From JBJFCE01 sp964437825 (lineage in GTDB: Bacteria; Bacillota; Clostridia; Lachnospirales; Lachnospiraceae): 8,543 bases of DNA. The stretch lies in contig CAYTIH010000074.1 of assembly GCA_964437825.1 (NCBI GenBank), positions 1 to 8,543 on the forward strand, read 5' to 3'. Positions 1 to 6,854 of this stretch are shown piece by piece (position 1 is the first letter of the stretch; each line of letters opens with the position of its first letter). The notes under the pieces are model-generated. The model was given only the letters and a program-made list of their open reading frames with translations, was not told the DNA's origin and searched no databases. The position numbers and the translations under genes were made by a program.

Positions 1-2
1 AG

Positions 3-35
3 AAAAACAAGCGACGCGAAGCGGCATTTGTTTTT
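3..35 (+). terminator. Terminator-like hairpin of an upstream gene
   Basis: An A-rich arm AAAAACAA (3-10) pairs with TTGTTTTT (28-35). Inside is a GC-rich stem, GC/CGC with loop GAA and GCG/GC, with two unpaired bases (GA) on the 5' side and two (AT) on the 3' side. The T-rich tract closing the stem resembles an intrinsic terminator, usable in either direction because the A tract mirrors it. The gene it would serve lies left of the window. Confidence 0.45.
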
Positions 36-51
36 CATGCGCTATTAACGA

Positions 52-99
52 GCAAACGTCCTGTGAAACAGGACAAAGAGCGCGATAGCGCGGGTTTGC
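52..99. other. Three-way-junction inverted repeat element
   Basis: GCAAAC (52-57) pairs perfectly with GTTTGC (94-99) and encloses two further perfect hairpins: GTCCTG-TGAAA-CAGGAC (58-74) and GCGC-GATA-GCGC (80-91). The first inner hairpin stacks directly on the closing stem with no unpaired base. This compact two-arm fold sits between the preceding terminator and the ribosome binding site of the SH3b gene. It could be a leader RNA structure or a dispersed intergenic repeat. No promoter was recognised upstream, so transcription is unproven. Confidence 0.5.
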
Positions 100-159
100 G
101 AGTGTGATGCAATTACGTGCAACTAAGTCGGCAGAAAATAGAATAAGAGGTGTATGCAC

Positions 160-678
160 ATGAACAAAAATACATTAACGGCAATACTGATGGGATTTAT
201 CATATGTCTCGGAATTGCAGTGGTGGTAATCAGTATTAAATTGAGTATCAGACCGAATTCGAGTGATACGAATGAAACAAATCAGGTATCGAACAATGTA
301 CCGATAGAAGAGGGGCCTACGGAAGCACCGACGCCGGAAGTGACACAGGAGCCGGTGGAGCCTCAGGTAGAAACGGTTATGGTACCGATGGTAAGGACTA
401 CGGAAACGGTTAATGTAAGGGATGATTCAAGCACGAACGGAAACAAGCTTGGCAGTGCGGAAAAGGGTTCTGAGTTTGTTATGATAGAAGCTCTTGATAA
501 CGGTTGGACCAAAATTCAGTACAACGGAGGCGAAGCTTATATTAAGAGCGACTATCTGGAACAGTTTGAGGAGGAAGTGGAAGTAACGCCTACACAGGAA
601 GAAAACGTTGACGGTGCAGAGGGCGGGGCGGACGAGGATCCGACAGCCCAGCAGCCTGATGGGGGCGTTACAGAGTAG
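160..678 (+). CDS. Membrane-anchored SH3b-domain protein
   Basis: The protein is 172 residues. An N-terminal hydrophobic helix (about residues 7-28, signal anchor) is followed by an acidic, Pro/Thr/Glu-rich linker (about 33-75). A bacterial SH3 domain (SH3_3 type, about 80-135) comes next, recognised by the pattern VNVRDDSS...LGSAEKG...W.KIQYNG..AYIKSDYL. The tail (136-172) is acidic and low complexity. Bacterial SH3 domains of this kind usually bind peptidoglycan or wall peptides outside the membrane, so a surface role is inferred; no catalytic domain is present. The start at 160 is preferred over the in-frame ATG at 154 because AGAGGTG (146-152) is 7 nt from 160 but only 1 nt from 154. The gene ends at its own terminator. 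Family assignment is good; the specific function is unknown. Confidence 0.85.
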   Translation: MNKNTLTAILMGFIICLGIAVVVISIKLSIRPNSSDTNETNQVSNNVPIEEGPTEAPTPEVTQEPVEPQVETVMVPMVRTTETVNVRDDSSTNGNKLGSAEKGSEFVMIEALDNGWTKIQYNGGEAYIKSDYLEQFEEEVEVTPTQEENVDGAEGGADEDPTAQQPDGGVTE

Positions 679-700
679 AAAGGCTGAAATGATTAGAAAA

Positions 701-730
701 GCCGAAGGCAATTTTGCCTTCGGCTTTTTT
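701..730. terminator. Bidirectional intrinsic terminator
   Basis: A perfect 10-bp stem GCCGAAGGCA / TGCCTTCGGC with an ATTT loop is followed by six T residues. It lies 22 bases after the SH3b gene stop. Four A residues precede the left arm, so the opposite-strand transcript ends in a shorter U tract. It may therefore also stop the convergent PBP transcript, whose stop codon lies about 100 bases to the right. Confidence 0.9.
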
Positions 731-739
731 CCTGTTTAT

Positions 740-778
740 TGATTCAGAATATCACTGATTCAGAATACTTCATTCTGA
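740..778. repeat. Short direct repeats and hairpin after the PBP gene
   Basis: TGATTCAGAATA occurs twice (740-751 and 756-767) separated by 4 bases. The second copy also forms a perfect 7-bp hairpin TCAGAAT-ACTTC-ATTCTGA (760-778). A further small dyad AGAAC-AAT-GTTCT lies at 786-798. They lie in the 100-base gap between the terminator and the PBP stop codon. No U tract follows them, so they are not convincing terminators. Confidence 0.4.
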
Positions 779-831
779 TCATGGAAGAACAATGTTCTGA
801 CCGCTGTTGGCAGTAGCGTCAATGGATGGCA

Positions 832-3618
832 CTACGGCTCTGTACCGGGAACGGTGGTTTCCGGAGTAGTGGTTCCGGGAACTACAGTTTCTGGAAGCGT
901 GGTTCCTGGAAGCGTGGTTCCTGGAAGAGTGGTTCCTGGAAGCGTGGTTCCGAACAGATTTCTGAAATAATCCGATCCGCCGGTATCCAGAATGGATTGT
1001 TTATATTCCGGCGTCATGGACTCCCATTGTTGTAGAATCAGAGCGGTTGCATCCGGAGAGGCAAAGAACTCTGCCGTATGCTGACACATATTCGTGGTGG
1101 AAGGTGTTGTTACAGTGCCGTCCTCCGCGTTCAAGATCGTGGAGCCTTTTGTGAGCAGCGGTGATTCAAGCGGTGTCAGTTCCAGAATGCCGTTGACCTT
1201 GAACGGGCATTCTTCCGTAGCAGGCAGCCCATCAATGGCGCATACCCAGCCGGAATAGTGGACATCACAGGTTTCCGTAGGCACCGTACCGACTTCAAAA
1301 TATTCGGTCACCAATGTATGGTCACATAAGCCTGCAACCGGTAATTTACCCGATCTGCTGCAAACGGTAGCGGTTGTGATACCGCTTGGCATCGTAAAGG
1401 ACTGGTACGGCAGATTCTCATGAATGGCCGACATACTGAGCCGCCATAATTTTTTCGCCAGATTTCTTTCATCGCTGTTATTCATAGGAGTATTGTTATC
1501 AATACCAACCCAGACGGTTGCAGTATAGTATGGTGTAAAGCCGGCAAACCAGACGTCACGATATTTGGAAGAAGTACCGGTCTTTCCTGCAATTGCCTGA
1601 CCGCTGAAGTTAGCCAAAGTACCTGTACCGGAAGTTACAACATCCTGCATGGCAGAGGTTAGCAGAAAAGCGGTGGTTTCCTTGATTACCTGTCTGGATT
1701 CCTGATTGGCCGTATTATCAAGAATGACATTACCGTCTGCATCGACGACTTTGGTATAGAGAATCGGTTCAATATAGTAGCCGTTATTGGCGATGGTGGC
1801 ATAAGCAGCGTTCAGTTCATAGTTGGTAGCGCCGTTAGTCAGACCGCCGAGACCGAGAGACTGCTGAACATCCGTAAAGTATTTTCGGCCGTCACTGGTA
1901 TCTCTGTATTCGCCTTCAACCAGAGTGGAAAAACCGAAATTTTTCAGGTAATCAAATCCGAGCTGGGGAGAGATCTCGGTTAAGGTTTTAACAGTTACGA
2001 CATTGATGGACTGCTGAATTGCGGTATGGATATTGCAGATCCCGCGGTATTGCTTGTCGTAATTGGTAACCGGAGTTCCGTCATCGTAGTTGAACGGTGC
2101 ATCATTATAAACCGAAGCCAGCGTTTTTCCGGCAGTATCCAGCGCGGGAGCAAAAACAGCTACAACTTTGAAGGTGGAACCGGGGGAACGATAGGTGGAA
2201 TAAGCACGATTCAAGGTTCGGCTTCCTTCCTTGGCGCCTCGTCCGCCAACCATGGCGACAACATAGCCTGTATGCTGATCCTCCACCGTTATGGAAGCTT
2301 GGGGCTGGGGCGTGATCGTAATTTTTTCGGAAATAAATTCATCCGCGCTTCCGATCACATAATCCTTATATTCCTCTACTGCAGCATAAGCATCCTCCTC
2401 GCTGGAAAACAGGAGACTAAAACTGCTGTTGGTCTGACGGAAATAGGTTTGCAGGGAATAAGAGGAGTAATTTTTATAATCTCCCTCCGCTGTCTGGATT
2501 GTCAGCTCATAGGATAGCTGGTATTTTACGTTTTCAGGATAATTTTCTTCGTTTGCGAATATCTCGTCCACAATCGCCTGTATGGAGCTGTCCTGAGTCG
2601 AATAAATGGATAGGCCGCCGCTGTATATCAGATAATTGGTCTGTGTCTCGGAATAACCGGCCTCAATCATATCCTTTGTCAGCTGTTCTACCAGTGCATC
2701 TTCAAAATAAGTATAAGTAGATGAGCTTGAAACCGCTGCATTGACGACCTGAATTCTGCTGTATACATCGTCAGCAAGCGCTTCGTCATATTCTGCCTGT
2801 TCGATCCAGCCGAGATCCAGCATATTCTCTAATACCTTTGCACGCCGCTCCGCATTATGTTCCGGATAAATGATGGGATCATAATAGGATGGGTTCTGGG
2901 TGATCGCTGCAATAACTGCGCATTCTGACAAATTCAGATCGTAAACCGGCTTGTTAAAGTAGCGCATGGATGCAGCCTGTACTCCAAGTGTGGAATGTCC
3001 GAGATTGATGGTATTCATGTAGTATTCAAGAATTTCATCCTTAGACATAACCTTTTCGAGCTGAATGGCCAGATATTGTTCTTGTATTTTACGCTTAAGG
3101 CTTTCAATAAACGTTTTTTCTGAAGCCCAGTTATCAAAAACATTGTTTTTTAACAGCTGCTGGGTAATGGTACTTGCACCGGAAGTCGGGTGAAACCCAT
3201 TTTTCACGGCGGTAAAGACGGCACGCATAATACCTTTTATATCAATTCCGTTGTGTTCGTAGAAACGAGCATCCTCAATGGCCACAAATGCATGCGCCAG
3301 GTCCTCAGGAATCAGATCCATCGTAACAGGGCTTCGGTTGGAACCTTCCGCAACGAGCTTTACCATTTCATGTCCTTCATTGTCATAGACAACGCTGGCA
3401 TAGCCGGACGGAATTACATCGTCAATCGTAATATCCGGAGTGGAGTCCAGAATACCTCGGAAAGCGCCGATCATGAGCGAAGCTCCCAGAATTACGATTG
3501 AAATCATACAGATCAGCAGTGCCTTTAATAAGGTCACACCGACCATTTTCTTTAATTTTGTTGCCTTGGCGTTGACCGCTTTCTGCCTGCGGCGTACGCC
3601 GCGTTTGCCATAATTCAT
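832..3618 (-). CDS. Class A penicillin-binding protein (PBP1A type)
   Basis: A bifunctional peptidoglycan glycosyltransferase/transpeptidase of 928 residues. A basic cytoplasmic N-terminus (1-24) precedes one membrane helix (about 28-53). The GT51 domain (about 75-270) shows EDARFYEHNGID with catalytic Glu115, GASTITQQLLKN (147-158) and KDEILEYYMN (193-202). The transpeptidase domain (about 440-735) shows STFK (catalytic Ser481, Lys484), SIN (537-539) and KTGT (679-682). An insert of about 85 residues lies between the two. After the transpeptidase comes a cysteine-containing region (Cys753, 765, 784, 793, 804, 844) and a Thr/Pro repeat tail (890-928). All key motifs are intact. The ATG at 3618 has GCTCCT on the plus strand (AGGAGC on the coding strand, 3628-3633) 9 nt upstream. 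It is divergent from the YigZ gene and has its own extended -10 promoter. The gene would be called ponA or mrcA in model species; which paralogue it is cannot be told here. Confidence 0.96.
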   Translation of the reverse strand: MNYGKRGVRRRQKAVNAKATKLKKMVGVTLLKALLICMISIVILGASLMIGAFRGILDSTPDITIDDVIPSGYASVVYDNEGHEMVKLVAEGSNRSPVTMDLIPEDLAHAFVAIEDARFYEHNGIDIKGIMRAVFTAVKNGFHPTSGASTITQQLLKNNVFDNWASEKTFIESLKRKIQEQYLAIQLEKVMSKDEILEYYMNTINLGHSTLGVQAASMRYFNKPVYDLNLSECAVIAAITQNPSYYDPIIYPEHNAERRAKVLENMLDLGWIEQAEYDEALADDVYSRIQVVNAAVSSSSTYTYFEDALVEQLTKDMIEAGYSETQTNYLIYSGGLSIYSTQDSSIQAIVDEIFANEENYPENVKYQLSYELTIQTAEGDYKNYSSYSLQTYFRQTNSSFSLLFSSEEDAYAAVEEYKDYVIGSADEFISEKITITPQPQASITVEDQHTGYVVAMVGGRGAKEGSRTLNRAYSTYRSPGSTFKVVAVFAPALDTAGKTLASVYNDAPFNYDDGTPVTNYDKQYRGICNIHTAIQQSINVVTVKTLTEISPQLGFDYLKNFGFSTLVEGEYRDTSDGRKYFTDVQQSLGLGGLTNGATNYELNAAYATIANNGYYIEPILYTKVVDADGNVILDNTANQESRQVIKETTAFLLTSAMQDVVTSGTGTLANFSGQAIAGKTGTSSKYRDVWFAGFTPYYTATVWVGIDNNTPMNNSDERNLAKKLWRLSMSAIHENLPYQSFTMPSGITTATVCSRSGKLPVAGLCDHTLVTEYFEVGTVPTETCDVHYSGWVCAIDGLPATEECPFKVNGILELTPLESPLLTKGSTILNAEDGTVTTPSTTNMCQHTAEFFASPDATALILQQWESMTPEYKQSILDTGGSDYFRNLFGTTLPGTTLPGTTLPGTTLPETVVPGTTTPETTVPGTEP
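835..951 (-). repeat. Coding minisatellite in PBP C-terminal tail
   Basis: Eight consecutive units encode residues 890-928: four GTTLP units, then ETVVP, GTTTP, ETTVP and a truncated GTEP. On the plus strand the 15-bp unit GGTTCCTGGAAGCGT occurs at 901-915, 916-930 (one mismatch) and 931-945, with degenerate copies to the left. The near identity of the central units suggests recent unit duplication. The tail is extracellular in this protein topology, and Thr/Pro repeats are typical of flexible wall-spanning spacers. Confidence 0.9.
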
Positions 3619-3712
3619 AGTAGACTAGCTCCTATTATGTGTATGATTTGCAATCATCATACCTTCATAAACAGGGTGAATTTTGAAAAAAATTTCCACC
3701 CATACGAATTAC

Positions 3713-3741
3713 ATTATAGCAAAATACAAATTGTAAATAAA
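3713..3741 (-). promoter_or_regulatory. Extended -10 promoter of the PBP gene
   Basis: Read on the minus strand there is a perfect TATAAT (3718-3713) preceded by TGC, giving an extended -10 element TGCTATAAT. The best -35 at 17-bp spacing is a weak TTTATT (3741-3736), which is tolerable with an extended -10. Transcription would start near 3706, leaving a leader of about 90 nt before the PBP start. No operator was recognised. Confidence 0.6.
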
Positions 3742-3873
3742 GGTTTTTCTACTTTATTTATGTGATTTCACGATTATTACATATTTATGCTGCATAGCAC
3801 CTATGACTTGATCTTAACAGATTTTTCATTCTGAGGCTTTTTCGTTTACCATATTGGGGAGTTTTTACTTTTT

Positions 3874-3903
3874 TTGCACAATTATACGAATTCATGCTAT
3901 ACT
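3874..3903 (+). promoter_or_regulatory. Promoter of the YigZ-family gene
   Basis: TTGCAC (3874-3879), an 18-bp spacer and TATACT (3898-3903) preceded by TGC form an extended -10 promoter. The predicted start near 3910 lies downstream of the in-frame ATG at 3894, which rules that ATG out as the translation start. The remaining intergenic sequence (3742-3870) is AT-rich, with no other recognisable element. Confidence 0.6.
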
Positions 3904-3932
3904 TGCGTCAAATGACGGTTGGAGGAAGGAAT

Positions 3933-4574
3933 ATGCCGGAAACAGCGCATTTGGTTCTGCTGAAAGGCGGAAGCGGAGAAATCGAAGAAAAAAAGTCAAG
4001 ATTTATTGCCACGATACGTCCTGTGCAGACAGAAGAAGAGGCAAATGCTTTTATTGATGAAATGAAAAAAAAATATTGGGATGCAAGGCATAATTGTTCG
4101 GCATATGTGATAGGTTTTAACGGGCAGATCATGCGATATAGTGACGACGGCGAACCGGGCGGCACAGCCGGTAAACCCATGCTAGAGGTTCTTCTGGGAT
4201 CGGAGATTCGAAATATTGCGGTCGTTGTGACGCGATATTTCGGAGGAACACTGCTTGGAACCGGGGGATTAGTCAGAGCCTATACACAGGCTGTTCAGGA
4301 GGGACTGAAACACTGTACCCTTGCAAGAAAGCGTCCCGGTGTACGGCTGGAACTGATTACCGATTATAATGCGATCGGTAAGATTTTATACATCCTCGGA
4401 CAAAAACAGATCGAACCGGAGAGCAGCATTTATGAAGCAGATGTCCGGCTTATATTTGTTTTGCCGCAGGAGTCATGCGAGGCTGTTTGCAAGGAGTTTA
4501 CCGAGGCTACGGCCGGAAAGGCAAGGGTTCGGGAACTCGAGAAGCTGATGTATGAGGAGAGAATCGGGGACTGA
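3933..4574 (+). CDS. yigZ: YigZ/IMPACT-family protein (UPF0029)
   Basis: The protein is 213 residues, the usual length for bacterial YigZ-type proteins. The N-terminal IMPACT/UPF0029 domain (about 18-125) shows KKSRFIA (20-26), the signature DDGEPGGTAGKP (71-82) and VVTRYFGGTLLGTGGLVRAY (98-117). A smaller DUF1949-type domain follows (about 138-195). Eukaryotic IMPACT inhibits the Gcn2 kinase; the bacterial role is not firmly established, and binding to nucleic acid or the translation machinery has been suggested. The start at 3933 has GGAGG (3921-3925) 7 nt upstream. The ATGs at 3894 and 3912 are rejected: 3894 is inside the promoter, and 3912 is almost at the predicted transcript start. It is a single-gene unit ending at a terminator shared with typA. 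Confidence 0.93.
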   Translation: MPETAHLVLLKGGSGEIEEKKSRFIATIRPVQTEEEANAFIDEMKKKYWDARHNCSAYVIGFNGQIMRYSDDGEPGGTAGKPMLEVLLGSEIRNIAVVVTRYFGGTLLGTGGLVRAYTQAVQEGLKHCTLARKRPGVRLELITDYNAIGKILYILGQKQIEPESSIYEADVRLIFVLPQESCEAVCKEFTEATAGKARVRELEKLMYEERIGD

Positions 4575-4586
4575 TATGAAAAAAAG

Positions 4587-4629
4587 GGCATGATATTCGT
4601 GAACAGTACGAGTATCATGCCTCTTTTTT
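4587..4629. terminator. Shared bidirectional terminator (yigZ and typA)
   Basis: GGCATGATA (4587-4595) pairs perfectly with TATCATGCC (4613-4621), and TTCGT/ACGAG extends the stem inward with one G-T pair. TCTTTTTT follows on the right and a run of A residues (4579-4585) lies on the left, giving U tracts in both directions. It sits 12 bases after the YigZ stop and 8 bases before the typA stop, so it ends both convergent genes. Confidence 0.9.
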
Positions 4630-4636
4630 GTGTATG

Positions 4637-6472
4637 CTACTGATTTTTCTTAAAGGCAGCTCTCTTTCTCATAGTAGGATCCAGAATCTTTTTTCTGATC
4701 CGCAGATTTTTTGGGGTAACTTCCAGCAGCTCATCCGTGTCGATGAATTCAAGACATTGCTCCAGACTCAAAATTCTCTTGGGAACCAGACGCAGGGCGT
4801 CATCGGCACTGGAGGAACGTGTATTTGTCAGATGCTTTGTCTTGCAGACATTCACCTCGATATCCTCTGCTTTACCGGTCTGTCCGACGACCATGCCGGA
4901 GTATACCTTTTCGCCCGGTCCGATAAAGAGGGTACCGCGTTCCTGTGCATTGTAAAGACCATAGGTAATTGCCTCGCCCGCTTCAAATGCAATCAGGGAA
5001 CCCAGCTTACGATACTGGATATCTCCTTTGTAAGGGCCGTAGCCGTTAAAGCTGGTATTGATGATACCGTTTCCCTTGGTGTCGGTCATGAATTCGCCGC
5101 GATAGCCGATCAGTCCGCGGGAAGGGATGGAAAATTCCAGACGGGTGTATCCGCCGGCCCCGGTTCCCATATTCAGCAGCTCGCCCTTGCGTTCGCTTAA
5201 TTTCTGAATAACGGCTCCGGAAAATTCATCGGGAACATCAATATAAGCAAGCTCCATGGGCTCTAATTTTTTTCCATTTTCATCGGTGCGATAGAGTACC
5301 TCCGCTTTGCTGACTGCAAATTCATAGCCTTCACGGCGCATATTTTCAATTAAGACCGACAGATGCAGCTCGCCGCGGCCGGAAACCTTGAATGAATCCG
5401 TGGAATCGGTTTCCTCAACACGCAGGGACACATCGGTATTTAATTCACGCATCAGTCTGTCCTTGATATGACGGCTGGTAATATATTTTCCCTCCTGACC
5501 GGCAAGCGGTGAATCATTGACAATGAAATGCATGGCTATGGTTGGCTCGCTGATTTTCTGGAATGGGATCGGAGAAGGCTTATCCGGAGAGCAGAGCGTG
5601 TCACCGATACGGATATCCGAAATACCGGAGATGGCAACGATGGAGCCGATGTCTGCCTGTGGAACCTCTACTTTGTTAAGACCGTCGAATTCATACAATT
5701 TGCTGATTTTTACTTTTTTCATTTTATCCGGCTCGTGATGATTGACGATTACAACCTCCTGATTTACCTTCACGGAACCGTTATCCACCTTACCGACGCC
5801 GATCCGGCCGACATATTCGTTATAATCAATGGTACTGATTAAAATCTGGGTTCCTTCATCGGGATCACCTTCGGGGGCCGGGATATGCTCAAGGATGGTA
5901 TCAAACAGCGGAGTCATATCCTTATTTTTGACGGTCAGATTTAAGGTTGCGGTTCCGGATTTGGCGGAAGCAAAGACGAACGGACAATCAAGCTGTTCAT
6001 CATTGGCATCCAGATCCATGAAAAGCTCCAAAACTTCATCCACAACCTCCAGCGGGCGCGCCTCGGGACGATCGCATTTATTGATGCAGACGATAACGGA
6101 CAGATTCAGCTCAAGAGCCTTTTTCAGAACGAACTTGGTCTGCGGCATGGGACCCTCGAAAGCGTCTACGACAAGGATTACGCCGTTTACCATTTTCAGA
6201 ACACGTTCCACTTCACCGCCGAAATCCGCATGACCCGGCGTATCTATGATATTAATTTTGGTGTTTTTATACATGACTGCAGTATTTTTGGAAAGAATCG
6301 TTATGCCTCGTTCACGCTCAATTGCATTGGAGTCCATGACGCGCTCTGCGACTTCCTGATTCTCGCGGAATACACCGCTTTGCTTTAGCAGCTCGTCCAC
6401 CAGTGTGGTTTTTCCGTGGTCGACGTGCGCGATAATTGCAACATTTCTGACATCTTCTCTTTTCTGTTTCAT
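4637..6472 (-). CDS. typA: Ribosome-associated GTPase TypA/BipA
   Basis: A 611-residue translational GTPase of normal family length. The G domain (about 7-200) shows G1 AHVDHGKT (15-22), RERGITI with the switch I Thr58, G3 DTPGH (77-81), G4 NKCD (131-134) and G5 SAK (169-171). EF-G-like domains II, III and V and the TypA-specific C-terminal domain follow without a break. BipA binds the 70S ribosome and supports ribosome assembly and growth at low temperature or under stress. The start at 6472 has GGGGA (6482-6478) 5 nt upstream. The in-frame ATG at 6484 adds only MGIC, lacks a good ribosome binding site and lies in a repeated element, so it is less likely. The gene has its own promoter and a long structured leader. 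Confidence 0.97.
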   Translation of the reverse strand: MKQKREDVRNVAIIAHVDHGKTTLVDELLKQSGVFRENQEVAERVMDSNAIERERGITILSKNTAVMYKNTKINIIDTPGHADFGGEVERVLKMVNGVILVVDAFEGPMPQTKFVLKKALELNLSVIVCINKCDRPEARPLEVVDEVLELFMDLDANDEQLDCPFVFASAKSGTATLNLTVKNKDMTPLFDTILEHIPAPEGDPDEGTQILISTIDYNEYVGRIGVGKVDNGSVKVNQEVVIVNHHEPDKMKKVKISKLYEFDGLNKVEVPQADIGSIVAISGISDIRIGDTLCSPDKPSPIPFQKISEPTIAMHFIVNDSPLAGQEGKYITSRHIKDRLMRELNTDVSLRVEETDSTDSFKVSGRGELHLSVLIENMRREGYEFAVSKAEVLYRTDENGKKLEPMELAYIDVPDEFSGAVIQKLSERKGELLNMGTGAGGYTRLEFSIPSRGLIGYRGEFMTDTKGNGIINTSFNGYGPYKGDIQYRKLGSLIAFEAGEAITYGLYNAQERGTLFIGPGEKVYSGMVVGQTGKAEDIEVNVCKTKHLTNTRSSSADDALRLVPKRILSLEQCLEFIDTDELLEVTPKNLRIRKKILDPTMRKRAAFKKNQ

Positions 6473-6615
6473 ACAAATCCCCATTCCGGAGCGTCAGCAA
6501 CGGGGCGGCGGGAAATCCGCGAAAGCGGTTTCCCGTCTGCCATCAGGGCTATTTGTGACGCTCCTGCACAAATCTCCATTTCTGAGCGACTTGTCAAAGC
6601 TATTTGGTTTCGCTC
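6473..6615 (-). repeat. Two diverged tandem stem-loop repeats in the typA leader
   Basis: On the plus strand, copy A (6473-6563) and copy B (6568-6615) both begin ACAAATCYCCATTYC, continue into GAGCG, contain GCTATTTG near the end and close with CGCTC. In each, GAGCG and CGCTC form the base of a hairpin. Copy A has a perfect 9-bp outer stem GGAGCGTCA/TGACGCTCC (6488-6496 with 6556-6564) and an inner hairpin at 6509-6535. Its plus-strand loop is GAAA, and one base is bulged. Copy B has a short interior instead. ATTTGTG (6551-6557) can alternatively pair with CACAAAT (6567-6573), excluding the outer stem. The element reaches the typA ribosome binding site. It could be a dispersed intergenic repeat or a regulatory leader. 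Confidence 0.75.
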
Positions 6616-6643
6616 ATCGTTATCTCGGATCTCAAACTCAATT

Positions 6644-6673
6644 AGTATAGCACCATAAGGAAAGGGTTGTAAA
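6644..6673 (-). promoter_or_regulatory. typA: Promoter of typA
   Basis: On the minus strand TTTACA (6673-6668), an 18-bp spacer and TATACT (6649-6644) preceded by TGC make an extended -10 promoter with a good -35. The predicted transcript starts near 6637, about 165 nt before the typA ATG, so the tandem stem-loop elements would be transcribed as leader RNA. Confidence 0.7.
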
Positions 6674-6676
6674 TAG

Positions 6677-6723
6677 AAATAGGTAGAATTTCCAAGGAGC
6701 AAATAGGTAGAATTTCCAAGGAG
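6677..6723. repeat. Perfect 23-bp direct repeat, 24-bp period
   Basis: Two identical 23-base copies, beginning AAATAGGTAG and ending TTCCAAGGAG, occupy 6677-6699 and 6701-6723, separated by a single C. They lie just upstream of the typA -35 element and about 130 bases upstream of the SSB-like gene. The 24-bp period is not a whole number of helical turns. They could be tandem regulator sites or a recent slippage duplication. Each copy contains an AAGGAG sequence. Confidence 0.85.
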
Positions 6724-6800
6724 GAAGGGGAGAGTGCGCGATGGGTAAATGGTTCCGAAAGTAAAAATCTGTTATATCATGGGGAAGGTAGGAATATAAA

Positions 6801-6814
6801 TGTAATACATTACA
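6801..6814. promoter_or_regulatory. Operator-like dyad upstream of the SSB-like gene
   Basis: TGTAAT-AC-ATTACA is a perfect 6-2-6 palindrome 40 bases before the start codon at 6855. It directly follows TATAAA (6795-6800), which could be a weak -10 but lacks a matching -35. The other candidate -10, TATATC at 6773-6778 preceded by TGT, also lacks a good -35. A repressor site is a plausible reading but unproven. Confidence 0.3.
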
Positions 6815-6854
6815 GGGAAAAAATTCTTAAATTGTGTAAGAAGGGAGAACAAAA

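Noticed and set aside
52..99. Cloverleaf-like fold considered as a tRNA
   Set aside because: It has only two inner arms, no anticodon arm of the right size, no T-loop sequence and a 6-bp closing stem.
826..1035. Plus-strand frame with GSWKR repeats
   Set aside because: It is the antisense reading of the PBP 15-bp tail repeats; there is no ribosome binding site and the PBP frame is intact.
2026..2517. Plus-strand 163-codon frame opposite the PBP
   Set aside because: It is antisense to the transpeptidase-domain region, with no supporting start signal or motif.
3894..3932. Upstream in-frame starts of the YigZ-family gene at 3894 and 3912
   Set aside because: 3894 falls inside the promoter and 3912 is at the predicted transcript start. 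GGAGG at 3921-3925 fits 3933.
4628..5200. Plus-strand 190-codon frame within typA
   Set aside because: It lies opposite conserved TypA coding sequence, starts in the terminator region and has no family similarity that I recognise.
6473..6484. Upstream in-frame typA start at 6484
   Set aside because: Its four extra residues lie in the repeated leader element, and GGGGA at 6478-6482 is placed for the start at 6472.
6473..6637. typA leader considered as a known riboswitch
   Set aside because: No conserved core of any riboswitch class that I know is present; the repeated stem-loops explain the structure better.
6677..6723. Direct repeats considered as a CRISPR remnant
   Set aside because: Only one base separates the copies, so there is no spacer, and no cas gene is nearby.
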